A stretch of DNA of 64,000 bases, from the NCBI RefSeq assembly GCF_025137375.1, contig NZ_CP073720.1, positions 9,324,501 through 9,388,500 on the forward strand. Reading direction: 5' to 3'. Within the stretch, counting starts at the first letter, position 1, and each line of letters starts with the position of its first letter. The translations under genes and the position numbers were made by a program. The notes beneath the pieces were generated by a model, which ran no database searches, had not been told where the DNA came from, and was given only the letters and a program-made list of their open reading frames with translations. This stretch comes from Dactylosporangium fulvum. Lineage in GTDB: Bacteria; Actinomycetota; Actinomycetes; Mycobacteriales; Micromonosporaceae. Shown piece after piece: positions 44,247-54,093 of the stretch.

Positions 44247-46004
44247 TCAGGCGGCCTTCTGGCCCCACTCCTGGATGTTGTACGTCGGGCCCCACTGCGT
44301 CGCGTTGTCGCGGATATTGACGTAGTCGGAGTACGTGAAGGTCAGCGTCGGCTTCTGCACGAGCGGCAGCACGTACGCGTCCTTCGCCATGATCTCGTTG
44401 GCCTGGTTGAGCAGGTCGGCTGCCTTCTTGGCGTCGAGCTCCTGCGCACCCTGCTTGACCAGCCGGTCGACGTCGGCGTTGGAGTAGCCGCCGTAGTTGC
44501 CGCCGTTGCCGGTGACCCAGTTCTGCTCGGCCGAGCCCTGGAAGAGCGGGCTGCCGACCCAGGCGAAGATCATGATGTCGAAATCACCCGTGGAGAGCGT
44601 CTTGCCCAGCGTCTCGGTAACCTCGATCTTGACCTCGACACCGATGTTCTTCAGCGCCGCCTGGACCAGCTCACCCGTGGTGGCACGCAGCTGGTTGCCC
44701 TTGGTGTGCCGGAAGCGCAGCGCCGGAACGGGCTCGCCGCTCTTGGTGATCAGCTTGCCGTTCTCGATCTTGTAGCCGGCGTCGGTCAGGATCTTCTTCG
44801 CCTTCTCGACGTCCCCGGAGCCCTGGCCGGTCGGCGCGACGACGTCCTTGTAGTTGGGGTCGCCGGGGAAGAGGTTGTGGCTGCCGAGCGGCTTGGCCTG
44901 CTTGTCGAAGACGCCGTAGGTCTTGTCGATGACCGACTTGACATTGATCGCCGTGAAGATCGCCTGGCGCAGCGCGACGTCGGCCAGGTACTTGTTCTTC
45001 AGGTTCAGGTCAAGGTGCTCCCACGTGTACCCGTGGCCGATGCGGTAGATGACACCGGGCGTCTCGTTCGCCCCGTTCACCAGCGCCGCGTTCGGCTGCG
45101 GCGACATACCGAGGATCTCCTTGTTGCGCAGCGCCGGGATCACGGAGCCCTGGTCGATGATGAACTTGAAGACGACCTTGTCGAGCGACGGCTTGACCTT
45201 GCCGTACCACTTGTCGTTCTTCTTGAGGACCAGCGACTGGTCCTTGGTGAACGTGTCGATGAGCAGCGGGCCGCCGGACCAGGTGGGCACCGTCTCGCTG
45301 AACCAGTCGGCGGCGCTGTTGACGCCCTCGGGCTTGCTCAGGTCGAAGCCCTGCTTGGTGGCGAGGTGGGCCGGGTAGAGCCCGTCGGTCGAGTAGAGAC
45401 CCTTCCAGTCGGCATAGGTCTTGCCGTCCTCGAAGGTCAGGGTGACCGTCTTGCCGCCGTCGGAGCCGACGATGCTCTTGATGAGGTCGTAGCCGGAGGT
45501 GGTGGCCGGCGTGCAGCCGCTGCAGTGCTCCTTCTTCCCGGAGTTCTGCTTCCAGGCGAGGGTGAAGTCGTCAGCGCTGATCGGCGTGCCGTCGTTCCAG
45601 ACCGCGTCGGGCTTGATCTTGTAAACCACCGTCTGGGGGTTTTGGTTGGTGAGCTCCGCCGAGACCATCAGGTCGGCGTTGAGCTGCATCTGACCAGCCG
45701 GGTCCGCTTTGTAGACCTGCGGGATGAGCCCGGACATCGCCTTGGACGCGTCGAAGGTGTTGCCCTCTTCGGTGTTGATGTTCCAGCTGGTGAAGCTCTG
45801 CTCCAGCCCGAAGATGTATTCACCGCCCGGCTTGGCCTGACCACCGTTGCAGGTGTTCGGGTTCTTCTCGCAGTCCGCAAAACCGGCGTTGGACGTCGGC
45901 GTACCCTTGTCACTGTCGCCGCCGCCACCGCAAGCGCTCAGGGCGAGCACTGTGGCCGCCCCGACCGCAACGAGGCTGGTAAGCCCCTTCGATCTCGTGC
46001 GCAT
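44247..46004 (-). CDS. Peptide ABC transporter substrate-binding lipoprotein (SBP family 5)
   Basis: A 585-residue extracellular lipoprotein that captures peptides for the importer. The signal MRTRSKGLTSLVAVGAATVL ends in the lipobox LSAC followed by a Gly/Asp/Ser linker. The family 5 fold shows in KIKPDAVWNDGTPISADDFT near the middle and in RVDVALRQAIFTAI-like text. GGAGGGG lies just before the ATG. First gene of dppABCDF-type operon. Substrate (di- or oligopeptides, possibly other solutes) is not determined by the sequence. Confidence 0.94.
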   Translation of the reverse strand: MRTRSKGLTSLVAVGAATVLALSACGGGGDSDKGTPTSNAGFADCEKNPNTCNGGQAKPGGEYIFGLEQSFTSWNINTEEGNTFDASKAMSGLIPQVYKADPAGQMQLNADLMVSAELTNQNPQTVVYKIKPDAVWNDGTPISADDFTLAWKQNSGKKEHCSGCTPATTSGYDLIKSIVGSDGGKTVTLTFEDGKTYADWKGLYSTDGLYPAHLATKQGFDLSKPEGVNSAADWFSETVPTWSGGPLLIDTFTKDQSLVLKKNDKWYGKVKPSLDKVVFKFIIDQGSVIPALRNKEILGMSPQPNAALVNGANETPGVIYRIGHGYTWEHLDLNLKNKYLADVALRQAIFTAINVKSVIDKTYGVFDKQAKPLGSHNLFPGDPNYKDVVAPTGQGSGDVEKAKKILTDAGYKIENGKLITKSGEPVPALRFRHTKGNQLRATTGELVQAALKNIGVEVKIEVTETLGKTLSTGDFDIMIFAWVGSPLFQGSAEQNWVTGNGGNYGGYSNADVDRLVKQGAQELDAKKAADLLNQANEIMAKDAYVLPLVQKPTLTFTYSDYVNIRDNATQWGPTYNIQEWGQKAA

Positions 46005-46280
46005 GTCCCCTCCAGTCAGAAACGCGCACCCGGGCCACGATGGAGTCCGCGGTCGCGGGCACGACCGTGGGCCAACCGGGCCGCGTTGTGGTGCCTAAAG
46101 GAAACGACGCGGGCGGCTACCTGCATAGAGGATGTAGAGATTCGTAACTGTCCCGTTATGCGGACTCTTCCGTGACGATTTTCCGGCCTGGATGGACGCT
46201 GCGCGGTTCAAATATTACAGATGGTGAAAGTAGATCTTGGGGATACGAGTCCGAAATGCCCCGGAAACAATCCCCCGTAT
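46005..46280. other. Intergenic region between the peptide importer and efeB
   Basis: About 276 bases, AT-richer than its surroundings, with no gene. The promoter of the binding-protein gene must lie here. GATACG (46239-46244) and CGTATC (46269-46274) are a loose inverted pair near the efeB 3' end. Confidence 0.4.
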
Positions 46281-47540
46281 CTACCCGAATAGCGCACGCC
46301 CCCAGTAGTCGTCGGCCGCCTTGATGCCCGAGGGGCAGGCGAACAAACCACTTGACACATGGCGGATGTACTCGTTGAGTGCGTCCTGCCGGGCGAGCTG
46401 CGTCTGCATCGGCACGAACTGCTTGCGCGGATCCCGTTGGTATGCAATGAAGAACAGCCCCGCGTCGAGACGGCCGAGCCCGTCGGAGCCATCGACGAAG
46501 TTATACCCCCGGCGTAGCAGCCGGGCGCCGTTGTTGAAGTCGGGGTGCGCCAGCCGGACGTGGGAGTCCATCGCGATGGCGGGCTCGCCGTCGCTGCCGA
46601 CGGCGGCGAAGACCGGCTCGTCGAACTCCTTGCTCTTGCCCAGCGGCGCGCCCTCGCCCTTGTCACGGCCGATGATCGTCTCCTGCTCGCCGAGTGACGT
46701 GCGGTCCCACGTCTCGATGAGCATGCGGATCTTGCGGGTGACGACGTAGGAGCCGCCGGTCATCCAGTCCGGCCCGTCACCCGGCTGGACCCAGAGCTGC
46801 TCCTGCAGCAGCTTGGTGTCCTCGGCCTTGAGGTTGGCGGTGCCGTCCTTGAAGCCGAACAGGTTGCGCGCGGTGGTCTGGCTGCGCGAGGTCGACGAGG
46901 TGCGCCCGAAGCCGAGCTGGGACCAGCGCACGCTCACCACACCGAAGCCGATCCGGGCCAGGTTGCGCACGGCGTGGACGGCCACCTGCGGATCGTGCGC
47001 GCACGCCTGCACGCAGAGGTCGCCGCCGGAGATCTCCGGCTTGAGCGCGTCCTTCGCGAAGCGCGGCAGGTCGGCGAGGGCCGGCGGCCGCTTGTCGGCG
47101 ATGCCGAACCGGTCCCTGCCCTCGGCGTCCCGGAAGAGCGTCGGGCCGAAGCCGATGGTCAGCGTCAGCCCGGACGGCGGCAGACCCAACGCCTCGCCGG
47201 TGTCGTCCGGTGCCGCCTCGGGCGCGCCGTTGACCGCGCCGATGCTGCCCGCGTCCTTGCCGGCGGTCATCCGGGCCGCCGCCATGGTCCACTTCTGCAG
47301 CAGCTCGACCAGGTCCTCCTTCTTGTCGGTGATGACGTCGAAGGCGACGAAGTGCAACCGGTCCTGGGCCGGCGTCACGATGCCGGCCTGGTGCTCACCG
47401 TAGAAGGGGATGGCCGCGCCGGCGTCGGCCGCGTGAGCGGAATGGTTCACCCCGTCGAACACCTGCGTGCCGACGACACCCGCGGCCGCGGCGCCGAACG
47501 CCCCTGCACCGGCGAGCCCAAGCATCTTGCGGCGGTCCAT
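46281..47540 (-). CDS. efeB: Tat-exported DyP-type heme peroxidase EfeB
   Basis: EfeB is the secreted heme peroxidase of the EfeUOB iron-uptake system. From ATG 47540 (GGAGG ten bases upstream) it is 419 residues. The signal begins MDRRKMLGLAGAGAFGAAAA, a twin-arginine motif. The DyP hallmark GFKDG lies in NLFGFKDGTANL, and the heme His is expected in MDSHVRLAHPDF. It probably oxidises ferrous iron or handles heme for the permease. The gene is last in the efeU-efeO-efeB operon. Confidence 0.95.
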   Translation of the reverse strand: MDRRKMLGLAGAGAFGAAAAGVVGTQVFDGVNHSAHAADAGAAIPFYGEHQAGIVTPAQDRLHFVAFDVITDKKEDLVELLQKWTMAAARMTAGKDAGSIGAVNGAPEAAPDDTGEALGLPPSGLTLTIGFGPTLFRDAEGRDRFGIADKRPPALADLPRFAKDALKPEISGGDLCVQACAHDPQVAVHAVRNLARIGFGVVSVRWSQLGFGRTSSTSRSQTTARNLFGFKDGTANLKAEDTKLLQEQLWVQPGDGPDWMTGGSYVVTRKIRMLIETWDRTSLGEQETIIGRDKGEGAPLGKSKEFDEPVFAAVGSDGEPAIAMDSHVRLAHPDFNNGARLLRRGYNFVDGSDGLGRLDAGLFFIAYQRDPRKQFVPMQTQLARQDALNEYIRHVSSGLFACPSGIKAADDYWGRALFG

Positions 47541-47599
47541 GTCCAACCCTCCATGATGGATGGCCGCGAGGGTGGGAGCCCCCGCGGCCACTTCGCCTG

Positions 47600-48739
47600 C
47601 TACTTGCCGGCGACCAGCGGGGCGACCTTGCTGATCGGCTCCGCCAGCGCGTTGATCGAGTCACCGAGCGACTTGAGCTCGTCCTGGTTCAGCTCGTTGT
47701 GCAGCTTCCAGCCGTCGCCCTTGCGGTGCTTGTCCAGCTCGGCCTGGGCCGCGGCGAACTTGTCGTCGAGGGTCTTCGCCAGCGCGGCGTCCTTCTCCTC
47801 GATCACCGGCCGGAGCGCGGCGATCGCGGCCTTCGAGCCCTCGAGGTTGGCCGCGAAGTCCCACAGGTCGGTGTGCGAGTAGCGGTCCTCCTCACCGGTG
47901 ATCTTGCCGGTGGCGACCTCGTCGAGCAGCTCCTTCGCGCCGTTGGCGAGCTGGAGCGGGGAGAGTTCGACGGTGTTGGCCTTCTCGACGATCGTCTTCA
48001 CGTCGGCGAGCAGCTTGTCGGCGATCGGGCCGTCCTTGCTGACGTCCTTGTTGACCCACAGGTCCTGCTCGATCTTGTGGAAGCCGGTCCACTCCTCGCC
48101 GGGCTCCAGGTCGCCGTCGCGCGCGTCGATCGCCGGGTCGAGGTCGCCGAAGCTCTCCGCGACCGGCTCGATGCGCTCCCAGTACGTGCGGGCGATCGGG
48201 AACAGCGCCTTGGCCTTCTCGATGTCGTTGGCCTTCACCGCGTCGACGAACTCCGTCGTCTTCTCGATGAGCGCGCCGGTCTGGCTCTTCACGTACCGCT
48301 GGTAGTCCTGCGTCGCCTGCTTGAGCTTGGCGTCGTCGGTGAGCGGCTTCGAGTCGCCGGTGGCCTTGAAGCCGCCCCGGATGCCCTTGCCGATCATTCC
48401 CGGCTTGCACGCCGTCTCGTAGGTGCCGGCCGGCAGCTCCACAATGAGCTCGCGGGTCAGGCCGGGCGCGATGTTCTCGACCTCGCCCATGATCCGGTCG
48501 CCGGACGCGTACACGTAGAACTCGGTGACCTTGCCACCCTTGTTGTTGATGGCGAAGGTCACCGGACCGGCCGACGCCTCCGTCTTCGAGACGTTGCACT
48601 CGGTGTCGGTCGCGGTGACGGTGATCTTTCCGCCGCCGGCCGCCGCGGTGTCGTCGCCGGCCTTGTCGTCGCCGCAGGCCGTCAGGCTCAACGCGGCGAC
48701 GCCGGCGGCGCCGAACGCGAGCAGTCGTGAAGTGCGCAT
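47600..48739 (-). CDS. efeO: Iron-uptake lipoprotein EfeO (cupredoxin-M75)
   Basis: EfeO binds iron outside the membrane and hands it to EfeU. The 379-residue product is a lipoprotein (signal ending SLTAC, near residue 22). A cupredoxin-like domain covers about 35-125 and includes ETACKPGMIGKGIRGGF. The M75/imelysin domain follows, with the metal-binding HxxE motif in GFHKIEQDLW. GTAGGAGAACC precedes the ATG. It lies between efeU and efeB on the same strand. Confidence 0.95.
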   Translation of the reverse strand: MRTSRLLAFGAAGVAALSLTACGDDKAGDDTAAAGGGKITVTATDTECNVSKTEASAGPVTFAINNKGGKVTEFYVYASGDRIMGEVENIAPGLTRELIVELPAGTYETACKPGMIGKGIRGGFKATGDSKPLTDDAKLKQATQDYQRYVKSQTGALIEKTTEFVDAVKANDIEKAKALFPIARTYWERIEPVAESFGDLDPAIDARDGDLEPGEEWTGFHKIEQDLWVNKDVSKDGPIADKLLADVKTIVEKANTVELSPLQLANGAKELLDEVATGKITGEEDRYSHTDLWDFAANLEGSKAAIAALRPVIEEKDAALAKTLDDKFAAAQAELDKHRKGDGWKLHNELNQDELKSLGDSINALAEPISKVAPLVAGK

Positions 48740-48774
48740 GGTTCTCCTACGAAGAGGGGGTACTGCGGGGTTTC

Positions 48775-49629
48775 TCAGGCGCTCGTGTTGGCCGGCTCCG
48801 GTGCCGGTTTGGGCGCGGCCGGCTGCTGCTTGCGCAGCAGCGGCAGGAGGAAGAGGACGAGGACCGGGATGCCGTAGGCCACCCAGGCGACGGTCTCCAG
48901 GACCGTCGGCTGCGGCGTGAAGTTGAACATGCCGCGCAGCAGTTCCGCGTACCAGGCGTCCGGGGGGAGCGCCTTGGTCAGGTCGAACGCGTAGGTGTTG
49001 ATGCCCGGCACGAGCCCGCTCTCCTGCAGGTCGTGGACGCCGTACTTGAAGATGCCGGCGGCCACGAGGACAAGCAGCGCACCGGTCCAGGTGAAGAACT
49101 TCGTGAGGTTGATCCGGATAGCGCTGGCGTAGAGCAGCCAGCCCAGCACGACCGCCGTCAGCAGGCCGAGGCTGATGCCGATCAGCGGCTGTGCGGTGTC
49201 CTTGGCGCCTTGCGCCGCGGCGTAGAAGAGGATCGACGTCTCCAGGCCCTCGCGGATCACCGCGAGAAAGGCCATGCCGGCGACCGCGAACGTGCCGACC
49301 TGGATCGCCTCTTCGAGCTTGCCGCGCAGCTCGGCGGCCATGCGCCGGGCCATCCGGCGCATCCAGAAGATCATCCAGGTGACGAAGACGACGGCGATGA
49401 ACGATGCGACCGCCTCGAACGTCTCCTGCTGCTCGAAGCTCAGCTCCGCGGCGCCGACCTCGAGCAGGGTGGCGAAGCCGATGGAGATCGCGGCTGCGGC
49501 GGCGACGCCGGCCCAGACCCACTTGAGCAGATGCCTACGGTCACTCTTGACCAGAAACGCCACGAGGATCGACACGACCAACGTGATCTCGAGTCCTTCG
49601 CGCAGTCCGATCAGGTAGATCGCGGTCAT
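48775..49629 (-). CDS. efeU: Iron permease EfeU (FTR1 family)
   Basis: EfeU is the high-affinity iron channel of the operon. The 284-residue protein has seven predicted helices and two copies of the iron-ligand motif REGLE, in LIGLREGLEITLVVS near residue 10 and LAVIREGLETSILFY near 126. It ends in a Pro/Ala-rich tail. Two iron-box sequences lie directly upstream, and efeO and efeB follow. Confidence 0.96.
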   Translation of the reverse strand: MTAIYLIGLREGLEITLVVSILVAFLVKSDRRHLLKWVWAGVAAAAAISIGFATLLEVGAAELSFEQQETFEAVASFIAVVFVTWMIFWMRRMARRMAAELRGKLEEAIQVGTFAVAGMAFLAVIREGLETSILFYAAAQGAKDTAQPLIGISLGLLTAVVLGWLLYASAIRINLTKFFTWTGALLVLVAAGIFKYGVHDLQESGLVPGINTYAFDLTKALPPDAWYAELLRGMFNFTPQPTVLETVAWVAYGIPVLVLFLLPLLRKQQPAAPKPAPEPANTSA

Positions 49630-49639
49630 GCGGAACTCC

Positions 49640-49678
49640 GTAGGTTAGCAGTACCTAAGTTAGGTCAGCCATACCTTA
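49640..49678 (-). promoter_or_regulatory. Tandem DtxR/IdeR-type iron boxes upstream of efeU
   Basis: Read on the plus strand, GTAGGTTAGCAGTACCTAA (49640-49658) and TTAGGTCAGCCATACCTTA (49660-49678) each match 14 of 19 positions of the consensus TTAGGTTAGGCTAACCTAA. They are back to back, one base apart, in the 50 bases before the efeU ATG, so iron-loaded repressor should shut the operon. Confidence 0.85.
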
Positions 49679-49703
49679 GACCTGGTTTGAGGCCGTATTC
49701 AAG

Positions 49704-49738
49704 CGGGGGCCCGGCCGCGTGACGCGACCGGGCCCCCG
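49704..49738 (-). terminator. ahcY terminator
   Basis: CGGGGGCCCGG and CCGGGCCCCCG form a perfect 11-bp stem, with a shorter CGCG stem inside the loop, just past the ahcY stop. Confidence 0.8.
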
Positions 49739-49752
49739 TTGAGCTGCAGTGA

Positions 49753-51243
<1,491 letters not shown>

Positions 51244-51260
51244 TGCAATCTCCTGGTCTG

Positions 51261-51287
51261 CATGAGGCTTTGCGGCGACTCCTCACG
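51261..51287 (-). promoter_or_regulatory. Hairpin near the ahcY ribosome site
   Basis: In the mRNA CGUGAGG pairs with CCUCAUG (one G-U pair) around a 13-base loop. It ends 17 bases before the TTG start. A 7-codon reading frame, MQTRRLH, begins in its 3' arm and its TGA overlaps the ahcY start (TTGA). No match to the S-adenosylhomocysteine riboswitch was convincing. Confidence 0.5.
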
Positions 51288-51364
51288 GTACGCGGCGAGG
51301 GTTGGGCGGCACCAATCGCCTCGGGATGGTCCAGGATGATGCAAGAATTTCGGCGCAGAACAGC

Positions 51365-51400
51365 GCACGGGGCGGTGAGATCGCTCCCACCGCCCCGTGC
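51365..51400 (-). terminator. Strong hairpin inside the ahcY leader
   Basis: GCACGGGGCGGTG and CACCGCCCCGTGC form a perfect 13-bp stem with a 10-base loop. It lies between the promoter and the gene, so it could attenuate ahcY or end read-through from manA. No U-run follows. Confidence 0.6.
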
Positions 51401-51462
51401 TTCCCCCCGGTTTGGTTCCCCCGCATATGGCTCGAGCTCGTTTCGAACCCTGCGTAGCTAGA

Positions 51463-51490
51463 AGACTACTCTTCGCAACCGGACTGTCAA
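51463..51490 (-). promoter_or_regulatory. ahcY promoter
   Basis: On the minus strand TTGACA (51490-51485) and TAGTCT (51468-51463) are 16 bases apart, near-consensus for the main sigma factor. Transcription should start near 51456. The palindrome CCCGAATTCGGG lies at 51499-51510, eight bases before the -35 box. Confidence 0.75.
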
Positions 51491-51500
51491 GCAAAACTCC

Positions 51501-51946
51501 CGAATTCGGGCTAATCGACTTCGCGAGCCTCGGCGTCGGGAGAGCGGCGGTCCGCGGGCACAGCAAGCAGCGCAGGCATCGAGGCCCGCCCGCGTAACGG
51601 AAGCAGCGGCCTCAGCTTCCGGCGGTGCCTGACGGCGACGGCTGCTCGTGAGGTTCGACGCCGCGCGGCGTCACCACAAGTCGCGGCGGCGGGCGCCAGG
51701 CAACGAACGGACGCCAGGCGCGCACGAACGGACGGCAGCACGGGTAGACGCCAGCCACGGACAGACGGCGGGCGGCGCGGACCGGCGGCGCGGGCGGCGC
51801 GGACCGGCGAGGCCTCCCTGCGCCCGGCCGCAACCCGCTCACGGACACCCGGCAGCAACCCCGCCGGGCCTGCCCGTCTGCCTTCTCAGCGTCCACAGGA
51901 TGGCTCGCCACGCCGAGCCGACCCGCTGCAGGTCGCCGGATCCGGA
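51501..51946. other. Intergenic region between manA and ahcY
   Basis: No supported gene; open frames here are compositional. Between 51690 and 51830 it is rich in CGGACGGCG and GGCGCGGACCGGCG words, a degenerate tandem repeat (GGCGCGGACCGGCG occurs twice around 51774-51805). Confidence 0.5.
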
Positions 51947-51977
51947 GGCGGCCGGGCGCCTGTCGCGCCCGGCCGCC
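51947..51977 (-). terminator. manA operon terminator
   Basis: GGCGGCCGGGCGC and GCGCCCGGCCGCC form a perfect 13-bp stem with a five-base loop, nine bases beyond the manA stop. Confidence 0.9.
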
Positions 51978-51985
51978 GTCCGCGA

Positions 51986-53128
51986 TCAGGGAGTGGCGGC
52001 CTGGAACGCCTCGCCGGTGCCGCTCAGCGACAGTTCCGAGCGGTGCGCCGGGGCGAACGCCGCCTGGCCCGGGGTCAGCGTCACCGGCACCACGCCGTCG
52101 TCGATCCGCACCGTGCCCCGCAGGCAAAGCACGATCCGCGGGCCGGCGCCCGGGAACTTCACCGCCGGGGTGTCGGTGCCGACGACCGCGCGGTGGAGAG
52201 TGAAGTCCTGGATCGGCACCGGGTAGGCCGTCAGGCCCGGCGCCAGCTCCACCGGACGCGTCACAGGGTCGGCGAGGACCTCGAAGCGGAGCACCCGCAG
52301 CAACTCGTCGACGTCGACGTGCTTCGGGGTCAGGCCGCCCCGCAGGACGTTGTCCGACGCCGCCATGATCTCGATGCCGACGCCCTTCAGGTATGCATGG
52401 AGGTTGCCCGCCGGCATCCAGACCGCCTCGGTAGGCCGGAGCCGCACCCGGTTGAGCAGCATGGCGACGATCACGCCGGCGTCGCCCGGGTATTGCTGTG
52501 CCAGCTCGACCGCCAGCGCGTAGGAGCTGTGCTCGCGGGTGCGCGGCCGGCAGGCGGCCACCACGTCGTCGACCAGCTCGGCGTCGGGGTGGGCGAGCAG
52601 GCCGCGCACCGCGTCGTGCAGGGCCGCGGCCGGGTCCGGCAGGCTCAGGGCGTCGATCGTCGACTTGAGCCGCGGGACAGCCAGCGCTGACAGGTCGCGG
52701 GCGGTCTCCGCCGGGTCACGGAACCCGCACAGCGCGTCGAAGTCGGTGAGCGCGACGAGCATCTCCGGCTTGTGCCAGGCGTCGACGTAGGACGCGTGGC
52801 CCGCCGCGAACCGCTCCTGCGCCTGCCGCAGGTCCGGGTGGGCCTGCAGCGACAGCGGCTGGGCCGCGGCCAGCACCTTGAGCAGGAACGGCAGCCGAGG
52901 CCCGAACCGCTCGACGCTGGACTCGCCGAGCAGCGTGACCGGATCGGCGGCAATGGCGTCGACGAGCGACGAACCGCTCACCGAGAGCCGGGACGGGCTG
53001 GCCGGATGTGCGCCCATCCACAGCTCCGCCTCCGGGTCGGCCGTCGGGGCCGGGCGTCCTTGCAGGGTCGCGATCGCGGTGTGCGACCCCCATGCGTACT
53101 TACGGATCGGGCTCTCGAGCAGTTCCAC
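51986..53128 (-). CDS. manA: Mannose-6-phosphate isomerase, class I
   Basis: The enzyme interconverts fructose-6-phosphate and mannose-6-phosphate, the entry to GDP-mannose for glycolipids and glycoproteins. From GTG 53128 it is 380 residues. It begins LESPIRKYAWGSH, typical of the family. The zinc site shows in LQAHPD, WHKPEM and PAGNLHAYL. The C-terminal half is a cupin. Spacing to the upstream CDF gene is two bases. Counterpart of Rv3255c. Confidence 0.95.
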   Translation of the reverse strand: MELLESPIRKYAWGSHTAIATLQGRPAPTADPEAELWMGAHPASPSRLSVSGSSLVDAIAADPVTLLGESSVERFGPRLPFLLKVLAAAQPLSLQAHPDLRQAQERFAAGHASYVDAWHKPEMLVALTDFDALCGFRDPAETARDLSALAVPRLKSTIDALSLPDPAAALHDAVRGLLAHPDAELVDDVVAACRPRTREHSSYALAVELAQQYPGDAGVIVAMLLNRVRLRPTEAVWMPAGNLHAYLKGVGIEIMAASDNVLRGGLTPKHVDVDELLRVLRFEVLADPVTRPVELAPGLTAYPVPIQDFTLHRAVVGTDTPAVKFPGAGPRIVLCLRGTVRIDDGVVPVTLTPGQAAFAPAHRSELSLSGTGEAFQAATP

Positions 53129-53130
53129 CG

Positions 53131-54093
53131 CTAATGCGCCTCCGCCGCGGACGGGGCCACCGGCTCCTTGCCGGCCCTCCCCGCCTGGTAGATATCGGGC
53201 TCCAGGTAGATGACACGGGCGATCGGCACGGCCTTGCGGATGCGGGACTCGGCCGCGTCGATGCCGTTGGCGATCTCCTCGGCGGTCTCGTTGTGCCGGA
53301 CCGCGATCTTCGCGGCGACCAGCAGCTCGTCGGGGCCGAGGTGCACGGTCCGCATGTGGATCACGCGCTCGACCTCGGGCCCGTCGGTGATGGCCTTCTC
53401 GATCGCGTCGACCTGCTCGTCGGTGGCCGATTCGCCGACGAGCAGGCTCTTCATCTCGACGGCGAGGATCGCGGCGACCGCGATCAGCAGGACACCGATC
53501 GCGGCTGTGCCGATGCCGTCCCAGATGCCGTCGCCGGTGATCAGGGTCATGCTCACGCCGAAGAGCGCCAGGACGAGACCGACCAGGGCGGCGAAGTCCT
53601 CGAGCAGGATGACCGGCAGCTCGGGCTGCTTGGCCCGCCGGATGAACTGCCACCAGCCGGCGTCGCCCTTGACCTTCGCGGTCTCGATGATGGCCGTGCG
53701 GAACGAGAAGCCCTCCATGACGATGGCAGCCACGAGCACCGTCACCGGCACCCACTGCCACGACGTGATCGGCTCCGGGTGACCGATCTTGTGCCAGGCC
53801 TCGTAGATCGCGAAAACGCCGCCGACGAAGAACAGCACGACGGCCACGATAAACGCGTAGATGTACCGCTCCCGGCCGTAACCGAACGGGTGGCGCGGAG
53901 TGGCACGCCGCTGCGCCTGGCGGCCGCCGAAGAGCAGCAGACCCTGGTTGCCGGAGTCGGCGATGGAGTGGATCGACTCGGCCAGCATCGAGGACGACCC
54001 GGTGAGCAGGAACGCCACGAACTTGGTGACCGCGATGCCGAGGTTTGCGAACAGGGCCGCAACGACAGCCTTCGTCCCACCCTCTGTGCTCAT
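53131..54093 (-). CDS. Cation diffusion facilitator family transporter
   Basis: A 320-residue metal-efflux-type membrane protein. Six helices are predicted. The second helix carries LAESIHSIADSGNQ, with the His and Asp of the metal site, and VILLEDFAALVG repeats a similar acidic pattern in helix five. The cytoplasmic domain is at about 215-300 (VERVIHMRTVHLGPDELLVA). The metal is unknown. It overlaps the SIS gene by four bases and precedes manA, so it is in the mannose operon. A close paralogue is at 57007. Confidence 0.9.
   Translation of the reverse strand: MSTEGGTKAVVAALFANLGIAVTKFVAFLLTGSSSMLAESIHSIADSGNQGLLLFGGRQAQRRATPRHPFGYGRERYIYAFIVAVVLFFVGGVFAIYEAWHKIGHPEPITSWQWVPVTVLVAAIVMEGFSFRTAIIETAKVKGDAGWWQFIRRAKQPELPVILLEDFAALVGLVLALFGVSMTLITGDGIWDGIGTAAIGVLLIAVAAILAVEMKSLLVGESATDEQVDAIEKAITDGPEVERVIHMRTVHLGPDELLVAAKIAVRHNETAEEIANGIDAAESRIRKAVPIARVIYLEPDIYQAGRAGKEPVAPSAAEAH

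Noticed and set aside
51244..51300. S-adenosylhomocysteine riboswitch before ahcY
   Set aside because: GAGGAG...GCAA...CCUC is suggestive, but the second stem is missing and the loop is too short for the known class.
51421..51480. A tRNA-like TTCGAA loop on the minus strand
   Set aside because: No T-stem or anticodon stem pairs around it; it is part of the ahcY promoter and leader.
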